From Spiribacter halobius (GTDB lineage: Bacteria > Pseudomonadota > Gammaproteobacteria > Nitrococcales > Nitrococcaceae), in NCBI RefSeq assembly GCF_020883455.1, contig NZ_CP086615.1, positions 3,960,501 through 4,024,500 on the forward strand: 64,000 nucleotides of DNA. The letters run 5' to 3'. The number at the start of each line of letters is the position of its first letter. Position 1 is the first letter of the stretch. The notes under the pieces were generated by a model. That model saw only the letters and a program-made list of their open reading frames with translations, was not told the DNA's origin and did not search any database. The translations under genes were made by a program, and so were the position numbers. This document shows, one piece after another, positions 25,034 through 33,629 of the stretch.

Positions 25034-25051
25034 TGGCTGGTGCACCAGCCA
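25034..25051. promoter_or_regulatory. Perfect 18-bp palindrome upstream of the NHL gene
   Basis: TGGCTGGTGCACCAGCCA is a perfect palindrome 38-55 bases upstream of the NHL gene start, next to an AT-rich stretch with eight consecutive A residues (25090-25097). It is a strong candidate operator for a dimeric repressor of the NHL operon. The regulator is unknown. Confidence 0.55.
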
Positions 25052-25117
25052 CTGTAAACACTGGTCCCTACCTGCCGATCCGTCAAGTCAAAAAAAATTG
25101 TGAAATCAGTCGTTTGT

Positions 25118-25131
25118 GTGCGCCTGCGCAC
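25118..25131. promoter_or_regulatory. Stress-island palindrome, site 1
   Basis: GTGCGCCTGCGCAC is a perfect 6+2+6 palindrome (TGTGCGCCTGCGCACA with flanks), followed by AGTAGAG. It lies in the divergent region between the NHL operon and btaA. It is the most symmetric member of the family found repeatedly between 25 and 48 kb. Confidence 0.55.
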
Positions 25132-25186
25132 AGTAGAGCACGGGTCAGGTCAGCGCCGTGCCGGGCGGGCGCAGGGCCGAGACCCG

Positions 25187-25360
25187 CTATCCGCGCCCCG
25201 CAGCCGGGGCCCTTTTCTCGAAAAGTCCGGCTCGGATCGCCATCCGCGTCAGGGCGGGGAGCTCCCCGGCACCGGTCTTGCGCAGGACCCGCGAGCGCTA
25301 TGCCTCTACGGTCTTTTCAGTCACCCCGAGCCTCCCGGCGATGCGGCGGTTGGTCCAGCC
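25187..25360 (-). pseudogene. C-terminal remnant of a LuxR/FixJ-type regulator
   Basis: The minus strand encodes a LuxR HTH tail: GWTNRRIAGRLGVTEKTVEA, a TAG stop, then RSRVLRKTGAGELPALTRM and AIRAGLFE. It aligns with the C-terminus of the regulator at 62248-62901, with about three quarters of positions identical by eye. The stop replaces the Tyr of KTVEVY. No receiver domain is visible upstream, so this is a degraded fragment left between site 1 and btaA. Confidence 0.8.
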
Positions 25361-25431
25361 CTTAAAACCTCCCTGTCATCTTCGACAGCTAGCCTGCCAG
25401 CGTCTCTGGCAGCCATACGGGCGGTTCGTCT

Positions 25432-26610
25432 ATGGGAACCTCGCATGGGGCGGGTTCGCGGCTCGGTCGGGCAGCGCACGATCTGTTCTTCCGCAACGTC
25501 CACAACCGGCATCTCATCTACAACACCTGCTGGGAAGACCCGCGGATCGATCGGGAGCTGCTGGCGCTGGATGGAAGCAGCCGGGTGGTCATGGTCACCA
25601 GTGCCGGCTGCAATGCCCTGGACTATCTGCTGGACAGCCCCGCGACGATTCATGCGGTGGATGTGAACCCCCGGCAGAACGCCCTGCTGCAGCTCAAGCT
25701 GGCGCTGTTCCGTCTCGGCGGGTTCGACGACCTCTACGCCATGTTCGGCAAGGGCAGCCACGACGGCTATGCCCGCGTCTATGCCGCCGCCCGCCCGCAC
25801 CTGGACGCCCCCTCGGCGGCATTCTGGGACCGGCGTATCGGCTACTTCGACCGCCATCGGGGCCGCCCGTCCTTCTACTATCACGGCACCGCGGGCACAG
25901 CGGCCTGGCTGTTCACGCGCGTGCTGCTGCGCCGCCCTGCACTGCGGGCCGGACTCCTGGACCTCATGGATGCCGACAGTCTGTGCGAGCAGCAGGCCAT
26001 CTACACCCGCATCGAGCCCCTGATCTGGGGCGGCCTTATCTCCTGGCTCGTGCGCCAGCCGTGGGTGATGTCCCTGCTCGGCGTGCCCCGCTCCCAGCTG
26101 CAGCTGATCCGCGACGGCTACCCCGGCGGACTGGCGAGCTACCTCGCGGACAAGCTCCGCCATGTGGCCACCGAGGTGATGACCCGGGACAACTACTTCT
26201 GGCGCGTCTACCTGACGGGCTCGTATGCGTCCGGCTGCTGCCCGGAGTACCTGCGCGCGGAGCACTTCGACAGGCTTGCCGACCGGGTGGACCGGGTGCG
26301 GACCCACACCACCACCGTCAGCGACTTCCTGCGCCGCAACCCGGGGACGTACAGCCATTTCGTGCTGCTCGATCACCAGGACTGGCTGGTTCGCCACGAC
26401 CGGCCCGCACTGGAGGAGGAATGGGAGCTCCTGCTGGCCAACAGCCGTCCGGGCAGCCGCATCCTGATGCGCTCGGCGGCCCAGGACGCCAGTTTTCTCC
26501 CCGAGTTCGCCCGCCGATCCCTCCGGTTCTTCCCCGAGTGGGCGGCGGCGCTGCACCGCCGGGACCGGGTCGGCACCTACGGCAGCGTCCACCTCGCGGA
26601 AGTGCTGTGA
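25432..26610 (+). CDS. btaA: Betaine-lipid synthesis protein BtaA-like (DUF3419)
   Basis: 392 residues of the BtaA/DUF3419 family, which transfers the 3-amino-3-carboxypropyl group of S-adenosylmethionine to diacylglycerol, the first step of diacylglyceryl-trimethylhomoserine synthesis. Seen are the opening FFRNVHNRHLIYNTCWEDPR, the SAM-binding stretch VVMVTSAGCNALDYLL with HAVDVNPRQNALLQLK, and RDNYFWRVYLTGSY. It overlaps the downstream methyltransferase by four bases (GTGA), so both are translationally coupled. Betaine lipids replace phospholipids, typically under phosphate limitation. The start could be slightly different, since no strong ribosome-binding site precedes 25432. Confidence 0.88.
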   Translation: MGTSHGAGSRLGRAAHDLFFRNVHNRHLIYNTCWEDPRIDRELLALDGSSRVVMVTSAGCNALDYLLDSPATIHAVDVNPRQNALLQLKLALFRLGGFDDLYAMFGKGSHDGYARVYAAARPHLDAPSAAFWDRRIGYFDRHRGRPSFYYHGTAGTAAWLFTRVLLRRPALRAGLLDLMDADSLCEQQAIYTRIEPLIWGGLISWLVRQPWVMSLLGVPRSQLQLIRDGYPGGLASYLADKLRHVATEVMTRDNYFWRVYLTGSYASGCCPEYLRAEHFDRLADRVDRVRTHTTTVSDFLRRNPGTYSHFVLLDHQDWLVRHDRPALEEEWELLLANSRPGSRILMRSAAQDASFLPEFARRSLRFFPEWAAALHRRDRVGTYGSVHLAEVL

Positions 26611-27236
26611 GCACGGCGCCGTCGCCCCGCGCCACCGCCGCCGTGGAGCGCTACTACCGGCGCCACGCCGGGATCTACGACCTCACCCGCTGGAGTTTCC
26701 TGTTCGGGCGACGGGGCATCATCGAGGCACTGCCCGCCGACCTGCATCCGGCCTCCATCCTGGAGGTAGGCTGCGGCACCGGCGTCAACCTGGTGCGGCT
26801 GGGGAGACGCTTTCCGACGGCCCGCATCACCGGCCTGGACGCCTCGGCCCGGATGCTCGGGCGGGCTGCCCGGCGCCTGGCGCGGCTCGACGTCCGGCCG
26901 CGTCTGCTGCACCGGCCGTACCTGAGACCGGAAGGGCCGAGCGGGGGGTTCGACCTGATCCTCTTCTCCTATGCCCTGTCCATGTTCAACCCCGGCCGCG
27001 ACGACGCGCTGGACCACGCTCTGGAGGATCTCGCCCCGCGGGGTCTGGTCGCGGTGGTGGACTTCGAGCACTCGGCGTCACCGCTGTTCCGCCGCTGGAT
27101 GCGGCTCAATCACGTGCGCATGGAGGGGGATCTGCGCCCCGCCCTGCAGCAGCGGTTCAGGCCGCTGCTCGCGGACTCCCGGCCCGCCTACGCCGGGTTG
27201 TGGCGCTACCTGATGTTCCTCGGAGGGCGCCCCTGA
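26607..27236 (+). CDS. btaB: SAM-dependent N-methyltransferase, BtaB-like
   Basis: 209 residues from a GTG start that overlaps the btaA stop. A class I methyltransferase fold is clear: motif I ILEVGCGTGVNLVRLG, acidic loop ITGLDASARML and FDLILFSYALSMF. In betaine-lipid synthesis BtaB adds three methyl groups to the homoserine head group made by BtaA, and the gene order and coupling match that pathway. On sequence alone it could be another small-molecule methyltransferase, so the name rests largely on context. No membrane segment is present. Confidence 0.85.
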   Translation: MSTAPSPRATAAVERYYRRHAGIYDLTRWSFLFGRRGIIEALPADLHPASILEVGCGTGVNLVRLGRRFPTARITGLDASARMLGRAARRLARLDVRPRLLHRPYLRPEGPSGGFDLILFSYALSMFNPGRDDALDHALEDLAPRGLVAVVDFEHSASPLFRRWMRLNHVRMEGDLRPALQQRFRPLLADSRPAYAGLWRYLMFLGGRP

Positions 27237-27374
27237 ACCGCATGGGATACGGCGACGCCCGGGACGGCGGCAGAGGACCCGGGGCAGCAGAATCACGGAC
27301 GTGATGGGCGAGGCCGAAGACGGCTCTGGCCGACGCCCGGCGGCTGGGCGTCCGCCGAAGCCTGCCGGAGGGGA

Positions 27375-27662
27375 TCACCGGAACCGCGACATGGCGCGGT
27401 CGAAGGCCGCGCGGAGGTTGTCCCACGCCCTGTCGAAACCGGACCTCATGTCCTTCCAGGCCTCATCGCTCGCTGCCTGCATCTCGTCGAGCTGCTCCTG
27501 GGCCTCATCGCGCTTGCGCCGCAGCTCCTCGATCTGCTGCTGATACTGGATCTTGGCATCGGCCTCGGCCTCGTCGGCCTTCGCCTTGAGCTTATCGATC
27601 TCCGCAGCCCACTGGTCCAGCTGCGCCTTGGCCTTCTCGATGTACTGGTCTTTGTCGTTCAT
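27375..27662 (-). CDS. Small coiled-coil stress protein
   Basis: 95 residues, almost entirely charged helix with heptad-like spacing (AQLDQWAAEIDKLKAKADEA and IEELRRKRDEAQEQLDEMQ). There is no signal peptide or membrane segment. Similar short coiled-coil proteins accompany CsbD and DUF883 genes in bacterial stress loci, but a molecular role is unknown. It is the third minus-strand gene after CsbD and the 24-residue peptide. A weaker version of the stress-island palindrome lies at 27805-27818, so it may have its own promoter. Confidence 0.85.
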   Translation of the reverse strand: MNDKDQYIEKAKAQLDQWAAEIDKLKAKADEAEADAKIQYQQQIEELRRKRDEAQEQLDEMQAASDEAWKDMRSGFDRAWDNLRAAFDRAMSRFR

Positions 27663-27804
27663 GGCTGGATTCCCGCTTGCGTGTGGAATTCCGGGGGCAG
27701 CCTGCGCCCGATGCGGTCACAGTCCGTCCAGGCAGCGGGTCTGCTGCCTGCCTGCTCCGCCGGCCTTATTGGGGGGCTCGCAATGTGTTTGAAGCATAGC
27801 AGCG

Positions 27805-27818
27805 GTGCGGACGGACAC
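27805..27818 (-). promoter_or_regulatory. Weak stress-island palindrome before the coiled-coil gene
   Basis: On the minus strand the sequence reads GTGTCCGTCCGCAC followed by CGCTG. It keeps the outer GTG...CGCAC pattern but differs in the first half. It is listed because it is in the right place and orientation. Confidence 0.3.
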
Positions 27819-27917
27819 ACGGCCACCACTTTCCCGGGGTCCGCCAGTCATCCTGGCTGATGGCCATCCCGTGCCGCCCCGCCGCGCACCTCAGCATGCC
27901 CTTACCCTTGCCCTGCC

Positions 27918-27992
27918 TCAGCGCAGGCCGAAGAACGAAAGAACGACAAGCACGATGACCACCACCCCGACCAGGTAGACGATACTGTTCAT
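27918..27992 (-). CDS. 24-residue single-span membrane peptide, copy 1
   Basis: The open frame encodes 24 residues starting MNSIVYLVG and ending VLSFFGLR. It is one hydrophobic helix with a positively charged end. GGAGAG lies just before the ATG (reverse complement of ctctcc). A very similar peptide is encoded at 44674-44748, with 16 identical residues by hand count. Conservation of such a tiny protein at two stress loci argues that it is real. It lies 76 bases downstream of CsbD on the same strand. Confidence 0.75.
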   Translation of the reverse strand: MNSIVYLVGVVVIVLVVLSFFGLR

Positions 27993-28068
27993 GGAATCTC
28001 TCCAGGTTGTGCCCGCAGGGCCGCAGGCGCCCCTGCGGGATGGAGGCTGAGGCGCGCCCGACCGGCCG

Positions 28069-28290
28069 TCAGCCGCGGTTGTCGTCCCGGTCGCTGGCCG
28101 TCTGCTCGAACTGCCTGATCTGGTCCTCGGCCTCGTCCTTGCTGACGCCGTAGCTCTCCTGGATCTTGCCTGCCAGCTGATCGCGCTTGCCGGCGACGAC
28201 ATCCAGCTGGTCGTCGGTGAGCTTGCCCCACTGCGACCGGACCTTGCCCTTGAACTGCTTCCAGTTGCCTTCGATGGTGTCCCAGTTCAT
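28069..28290 (-). CDS. CsbD family stress-response protein
   Basis: 73 residues with the CsbD pattern: MNWDTIEGNWKQFKGKVRSQ, WGKLTDDQLDVVAGKRDQLA and GKIQESYGVSKDEAEDQI. CsbD-like proteins are small, hydrophilic and cytoplasmic, and are induced by general stress; their mechanism is unknown. It is probably the first gene of a unit with the 24-residue peptide. The stress-island palindrome lies about 150 bases upstream at 28438-28451, pointing toward it. Confidence 0.93.
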   Translation of the reverse strand: MNWDTIEGNWKQFKGKVRSQWGKLTDDQLDVVAGKRDQLAGKIQESYGVSKDEAEDQIRQFEQTASDRDDNRG

Positions 28291-28437
28291 TGCCTGTTGC
28301 CTCGCATTCCGCGGAATCGTGTTCCGACCGGGTGTTCCCCGGACGGTCCCAGAGCCGGCTCCAGCAAGTGGCCACGCAGGTGGATCGCGGAGCTCGGCGT
28401 CACCCTCGAGACTGCACCCCCCGGGTACACGCCGTCG

Positions 28438-28451
28438 GTACGCTGGAACAC
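28438..28451 (-). promoter_or_regulatory. Stress-island palindrome, site 2 (CsbD)
   Basis: On the minus strand it reads GTGTTCCAGCGTAC followed by CGACGG, close to the family pattern GTGCGCNNGCGTAC-AGACG. It lies upstream of CsbD, right at the end of the MgtC gene. Confidence 0.5.
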
Positions 28452-28967
28452 CTACTTGGTGGCGGGAGGCGGATTTCGGGACTTCCTGGCGAGCCTGAAA
28501 CGGGAGAACATCGGCACCATGTGCAGCACCATCCAGGCGAGCACGGTGCACAGAATGGCCGTCTGCTCGCGCCCGAGACCCACCGCGGTCCCGATCGCGG
28601 CGGTAAACCAGATGCCCGCCGCCGTGGTCAGCCCCGATACCCGCTGCTCATCCCTGCTGTTGATGATCGTGCCCGCGCACAGGAAGCCGATGCCGGCGAT
28701 GACGCCCTGGATCACGCGGCTCATCTCCGAGTCGGAGATGCCCGCCTGCTGCGGAATCAGGATGAACAGGGCCGCGCCCATGCAGACCAGCATGTGCGTG
28801 CGCACGCCGGCGGCCTTGCCCTGCTGCTCCCGTTCCAGCCCGAGCGCCCCGCCGAGCAACGCCGCCAGCATCACCCTGATCAGGACGACGATTACCTCGC
28901 CGAGGTCGTTCAGGCCGGCGAATTCGGCCATGACGGTCCGGCCGATCAGCGTCATCGCGTCATTCAT
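28452..28967 (-). CDS. MgtC/SapB family membrane protein
   Basis: 171 residues with about five membrane helices and the MgtC signatures GALGLEREQQGKAAGVRTHMLV and GVIAGIGFLCAGTIIN. The soluble C-terminal domain of classical MgtC is short here. MgtC proteins aid survival under low Mg2+ and modulate F-type ATP synthase in pathogens; environmental homologues are less understood. It starts 12 bases after the BON lipoprotein and is very likely co-transcribed with it. Confidence 0.9.
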   Translation of the reverse strand: MNDAMTLIGRTVMAEFAGLNDLGEVIVVLIRVMLAALLGGALGLEREQQGKAAGVRTHMLVCMGAALFILIPQQAGISDSEMSRVIQGVIAGIGFLCAGTIINSRDEQRVSGLTTAAGIWFTAAIGTAVGLGREQTAILCTVLAWMVLHMVPMFSRFRLARKSRNPPPATK

Positions 28968-28979
28968 GCGCGTCTCGGT

Positions 28980-29294
28980 CTATTTGACCCGCATGTCGTT
29001 GCGCACGGACCGCACGCCCTCGACGGCACGTGCCACTTCCACCGCCCGCGTCGCAGCGGCCCGGGAGCTGACGAAGCCGCTGAGCTGAACGTCGCCGCGG
29101 AACGTCTCGACGGTGATCTCCAGGACCTCGAGCTCCGGTTCATTGAAGATAGCCGTCTTCACCTTGGCGGTGACGACGCTGTCGTCGAGGTACTCGCCGG
29201 GGGCCTGGCGGGTCTCGGTCGAGGCGCAGGCCAGCAGGGACGTGACCATCAGCGCCAGCAGGAGCAGGGACGTCAATCGGATAAGCGATCGCAT
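28980..29294 (-). CDS. BON-domain lipoprotein (OsmY-like)
   Basis: 104 residues with a lipoprotein signal peptide (lipobox LLAC, cysteine near residue 22), then one BON domain of about 65 residues (DSVVTAKVKTAIF, VETFRGDVQLSGFVSSRAAA, AVEGVRSVRNDMRV). BON domains bind membranes or phospholipid surfaces, and OsmY-type proteins protect the periplasm under osmotic stress. It is the first gene of a unit with MgtC. Two copies of the stress-island palindrome lie 46-105 bases upstream, both pointing toward it. Confidence 0.9.
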   Translation of the reverse strand: MRSLIRLTSLLLLALMVTSLLACASTETRQAPGEYLDDSVVTAKVKTAIFNEPELEVLEITVETFRGDVQLSGFVSSRAAATRAVEVARAVEGVRSVRNDMRVK

Positions 29295-29339
29295 GGGGCG
29301 GACTCCGAAGTGGTGGTAACGCAACGCCTGCCAGCACAG

Positions 29340-29353
29340 CTGCGCAGGCGTAC
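29340..29353 (-). promoter_or_regulatory. Stress-island palindrome, site 3a (BON-MgtC)
   Basis: On the minus strand it reads GTACGCCTGCGCAG. It is 46 bases upstream of the BON lipoprotein start and lacks the AGACG flank. Confidence 0.45.
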
Positions 29354-29384
29354 CCGACATTGATCCCCGGCTACCGGCGCGTCG

Positions 29385-29398
29385 GTGCGGTGGCGTAC
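29385..29398 (-). promoter_or_regulatory. Stress-island palindrome, site 3b (BON-MgtC)
   Basis: On the minus strand it reads GTACGCCACCGCAC followed by CGACGCG, matching the family including the flank. It lies 91 bases upstream of the BON lipoprotein start. Tandem sites suggest cooperative binding. Confidence 0.5.
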
Positions 29399-29451
29399 CC
29401 CCGCAGCACCGGGAACAGACGCTCCCCAGGCCGCGGACGCCGGATGCACTT

Positions 29452-30183
<732 letters not shown>

Positions 30184-30308
30184 GGCTGACTTGTCCTCTC
30201 TGCGCCGGAGAGATGAAGCTCCGCCGCGGCCGCGACCGCACACCCGGGCGGCATTGCAGCCGCCGGCCCTTAAGGCGGCCAGTGTGATCGATCCTGCTCC
30301 TGGCTTGC

Positions 30309-30322
30309 GTTCGCCAGCGCAC
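30309..30322 (+). promoter_or_regulatory. Stress-island palindrome, site 4
   Basis: GTTCGCCAGCGCAC followed by AGACGC is one of the best family matches. It lies between TerC and the divergent membrane protein at 30517, oriented toward the latter about 195 bases away. Confidence 0.5.
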
Positions 30323-30516
30323 AGACGCCCGGAGGTCCGCCCGGCGACGTTCGGGCATCGGGTATGCGGCTGCCGAAGGGCAGCCTCCGGCCGCAGGCAG
30401 TAGCCCCTGCCCGAGCACGTTGACGCGGAGGCGGCGCCGGATCAGCGCAGTATCTGTCAACGCCGGCTGACTACCGTGGCGCGGACGCGCCGGAGTGATC
30501 CGACAAGGGCCGGGAT

Positions 30517-31032
30517 ATGACCGCAAAATGGATCAACTACCTCATCCGAGGCATCTTCGTGCTGATCGGCCTCTCGCTCCTGCTCCTGTCCGTGAGCATG
30601 GTCGCTATGTCCCTGATTTCAGTGATTCAGGATGCGCTTAAAGGCGAATTCCATGTCAGTGCGCTGCTGGACAATGCCAGCATCATCGTGATCAGCGCGG
30701 CCGTTCTTGATCTCGGCAAGTTCTTCTTTGAAGAGCAGGTCACTGGTGGCCGCGACATGAGCCACATCGATGAAGTCCGCTCGTCACTGACGAAGTTCAT
30801 GACGATCATCCTGATCGCCATGAGCCTGGAGGGCCTGCTCATGGTCTTCGAGGTCTCGACCAGCGAACAGCTCAGCGAGCTTGTCTACCCGGCCATTCTG
30901 TTCGCGACCACGATTTCCGGAATTGTTGCCATCGGACTGTTCCAGTGGCTGACCCGCCGCGCGCCGCCCATCATAGGGCGCGGCAACGCGCCGGGACGGC
31001 GTGAGGAGGAAACCCCGAGTTCAGACTCTTAG
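30517..31032 (+). CDS. Membrane protein of unknown function
   Basis: 171 residues with about four membrane spans (near 8-37, 50-65, 90-110 and 122-145) and a hydrophilic, proline- and arginine-rich C-terminus. A conserved-looking stretch follows span 2 (LDLGKFFFEEQV). No family is recognised from memory. AAGGG lies 10 bases before the ATG. The stress-island palindrome at 30309 lies upstream, so it probably belongs to the same response. It is followed by the matrixin gene after a 114-base gap. Confidence 0.8.
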   Translation: MTAKWINYLIRGIFVLIGLSLLLLSVSMVAMSLISVIQDALKGEFHVSALLDNASIIVISAAVLDLGKFFFEEQVTGGRDMSHIDEVRSSLTKFMTIILIAMSLEGLLMVFEVSTSEQLSELVYPAILFATTISGIVAIGLFQWLTRRAPPIIGRGNAPGRREEETPSSDS

Positions 31033-31146
31033 AGAAGCGTTGATCGTCATCGGGCGCCCGTCATGTGATCCAGTCCCCATACGCTCGCGCGCCGCCATCG
31101 TAGCGTCGACCCGTGCCTGTTCAGGCATGCCGGTTCGGAGACTACG

Positions 31147-31881
31147 GTGGAATCAGTCATGCGTGCGCGCCGTCCATTGCGGGCGGTCGTGTTGGCCGGC
31201 CTCCTGCAATTGGCGAGCCCGCTGCCGGCCCATGCCGGCGACGATGGGTATCGGCTGCTCGAGCTGGACGGCTACAAGGTCAAGTGGGGCGAGCAGGCAC
31301 TAGGAGTGGGGGCGCGAGTCAGCTACGCCCTGGCCGACGAGACGCTGCGCTTCGATGATGCGCGCAATTGTCGTGAACTGGCGCCGATGGCGGCGCTTTC
31401 CCGGCAAGGTCTGACCATGGAGATGCTGGCGCGGGAAACGGCGGCGGCGTTTCGGGTCTGGGAGCGCGCCGCCGGGCTTTCCTTTTACCAGGTCGACGAC
31501 GCGCGGGATGCCGATGTCGTGCTCGGCGCCCAGGGCCAGCCGCGCGGGCGGGCATTCGCCAACGTGGCCTATGCACCCGAGCCGGCGGCGGGTGTGCGTG
31601 CAATCGAGCAGGCGCTGGTGTGCCTGAATCCCGAGCAGGCGTGGAAGGTCGGCTTCGGCGGCGACAAGACTGTCTACGACATCCGCTACACGCTCATTCA
31701 CGAGATCGGCCATGCCATCGGCCTGGACCATCCGGGACCCTCCGGGCAGGTGATGGCATTCCGCTACACCGAGGCCTTCGAAGACCTGCAGCCAGGCGAC
31801 CTGCGCGGAGTCCGGCGGCTCTACGGACGTCGCGCCGATAGCCTAGCCCTGGCCACCGCGCGCGACGACGCAGACCGCTAG
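31147..31881 (+). CDS. Secreted matrixin-type zinc metalloprotease
   Basis: 244 residues from a GTG at 31147 (GGAG eight bases upstream); an ATG at 31159 is the alternative. The product has a signal peptide (cleavage near AHA-G) and the zinc site HEIGHAIGLDHPG, followed by VMAFRYTE, which should form the Met-turn. This is the metzincin/matrixin (M10) pattern. The catalytic domain sits at the C-terminus with no added repeat or autotransporter domain, so the enzyme is probably periplasmic or released. No inhibitor gene is adjacent. Its substrate is unknown. Confidence 0.88.
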   Translation: MESVMRARRPLRAVVLAGLLQLASPLPAHAGDDGYRLLELDGYKVKWGEQALGVGARVSYALADETLRFDDARNCRELAPMAALSRQGLTMEMLARETAAAFRVWERAAGLSFYQVDDARDADVVLGAQGQPRGRAFANVAYAPEPAAGVRAIEQALVCLNPEQAWKVGFGGDKTVYDIRYTLIHEIGHAIGLDHPGPSGQVMAFRYTEAFEDLQPGDLRGVRRLYGRRADSLALATARDDADR

Positions 31882-32175
31882 CCAACGGCCCGGGCGAAGC
31901 GGCACTCGCTACCCTCCCCCGCGATAGCCCCGCCCGCGATTACCGCCCCAGCCGCTGCGGAATCCGACGGCCGCCGGATCGGCGGCGGACCGAGTGTGGG
32001 ATGCCGCACCGAACCCTCGGTGCCTGACAGGTCAGGATGCGGTGTCCTCCCACTGCTTGGAGAGCCGCGCGGCAGGGCTCGCCGTAGGCCCGCGCCGACG
32101 GTCCCGACGACGTGCCCGCCCGCATGGTGCGCAACATCGCGGTGGATGCCGTGCATAACCGCGGATGATGGAATC
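31882..32175. other. Intergenic region, no gene seen
   Basis: About 290 bases without a supported gene. GTGTGGGATGCCGCAC (about 31992-32007) is loosely palindromic but does not fit the stress-island pattern. Confidence 0.4.
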
Positions 32176-33531
32176 ATGCCCCAGTCGACATGGATGACCT
32201 CGGACCGGCTGCGCTTTCTGGTCAGCGGCATCAAGGAGCACCTGTGGGTCAAGCCGCTGGTGCTTTGCGTGCTCTCGGTGGGCGGGATATTCGTTGCAAA
32301 GCTGGCCGACTTTGCGGGTCTGTCCGGTTGGTTGCCGGCGATCAACCTGGCCTCCGTCGAGTCGCTGCTGTCCATCATGGCTTCCAGCATGCTCGTCATC
32401 GCGACGTTCGCCGTGGGGTCCATGGTGGCCGCTTACGCATCCGCCAGTACCGGCGCCACGCCCCGCTCCATCCCCATCGTAATCGCGGACGACGTGACTC
32501 AGAACGCCCTGTCCGCGTTCATCGGCGCCTTCATCTTCAGCATCGTTTCCCTGGTCGCGGTGCAGAACGGCATGTTCGAGGCCGCCGGCCTGTTCGCGAT
32601 CTTCGTCCTCACCCTGCTGGTGTTCGCCATCGTCATCATCACCTTCGTTCGCTGGGTGGACAGAATCGCCCGGCTGGGCCGGGTGGTGAACACCCTCGAG
32701 CAGGTGGAACGGGCCGCCGGCAACGCACTGGATCGCCGCCGCCATGCGACCACGCTGGGCGCGTTGCCAGTCCGCGCGAGGCGGTCGGGAGACGGGGGCG
32801 TCGCCGTGTGCTCCCCGACGGTGGGTTATGTCCAGCACATCGATCTGCAGACGCTGCAGTCCCGGGCCGTGGAATTCGGGGGCCGCGTGACGGTGAGGGC
32901 GCTACCCGGCACGTTCGTGAGCACGCACCGCCCGCTGCTCCATGTCGAGGGCTGCGACACCTTCAAGGCCGAGGCCTTTTCCAGCGCCTTCAAGATCACG
33001 CCGAACCGCGCCTTCGAGGATGACCCCCGATTCGGCCTTCTCGCGCTGTCCGAGATCGCCGACAAGGCCTTGTCGCCCGGCATCAATGATCCGGGCACCG
33101 CGATCCACGTCATCGGCGCGATGGTGCGACTGTTCACGCTCTGGCAGTCGCCGCTCGAGCCGGACAAAGTCGTGGCGATCACCCATGACCGGGTGTCGGT
33201 GCCGGAACTGGCGATCGACGACCTGTTCGACGACGCCTTCACGGCCATCGCACGGGACGGCGCCGGTATCGTCGAGGTATCCGTGCGGCTGCAGAAGGCA
33301 TTCTCCGCCTTGGCGGAGAGCGGTGACCCGGAGATGCTCGCCGCCGTCAGGCGGCATTCCCGAATGGCACTGGCTCGCTCCGAGCGCGCCCTGTCACTTC
33401 TGGACGACATCGAGGCCGTGCGTCGAGCGGCTGCATGCGCGACCGCCGGCGCGGGCGAACGCATGGCCGCCTCGGCCGACCCGAAGCCTGCCGCCGCGGT
33501 TCGGCAAGATCCCCTCACCACTCGGGCTTAA
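32176..33531 (+). CDS. DUF2254 family membrane protein
   Basis: 451 residues from the ATG at 32176 (MPQSTWMTSDRL). Four membrane spans fill about residues 25-160, including the DUF2254-like SLLSIMASSMLVIATFAVGSM and FIGAFIFSIVSLVAV. A large cytoplasmic domain follows, with FGLLALSEIADKALSPGIND as the most conserved-looking segment. The function of the family is unknown. Its position amid stress and ion-handling genes suggests an envelope or ion-homeostasis role. The sodium/proton antiporter gene follows after 98 bases. Confidence 0.88.
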   Translation: MPQSTWMTSDRLRFLVSGIKEHLWVKPLVLCVLSVGGIFVAKLADFAGLSGWLPAINLASVESLLSIMASSMLVIATFAVGSMVAAYASASTGATPRSIPIVIADDVTQNALSAFIGAFIFSIVSLVAVQNGMFEAAGLFAIFVLTLLVFAIVIITFVRWVDRIARLGRVVNTLEQVERAAGNALDRRRHATTLGALPVRARRSGDGGVAVCSPTVGYVQHIDLQTLQSRAVEFGGRVTVRALPGTFVSTHRPLLHVEGCDTFKAEAFSSAFKITPNRAFEDDPRFGLLALSEIADKALSPGINDPGTAIHVIGAMVRLFTLWQSPLEPDKVVAITHDRVSVPELAIDDLFDDAFTAIARDGAGIVEVSVRLQKAFSALAESGDPEMLAAVRRHSRMALARSERALSLLDDIEAVRRAAACATAGAGERMAASADPKPAAAVRQDPLTTRA

Positions 33532-33629
33532 CCGGGGCCGGCACCTCGGCACCGGTCCGGAGGCCGGCGATAAGTGCGCGGCCCTGAGCGGTGCATATGG
33601 CGGCCTGCCAAACAAGAAGGTGAGCGAAG

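Noticed and set aside
31992-32007. Additional stress-island palindrome upstream of DUF2254
   Set aside because: GTGTGGGATGCCGCAC has a longer centre and lacks the GCG half-site, so it does not fit the pattern.
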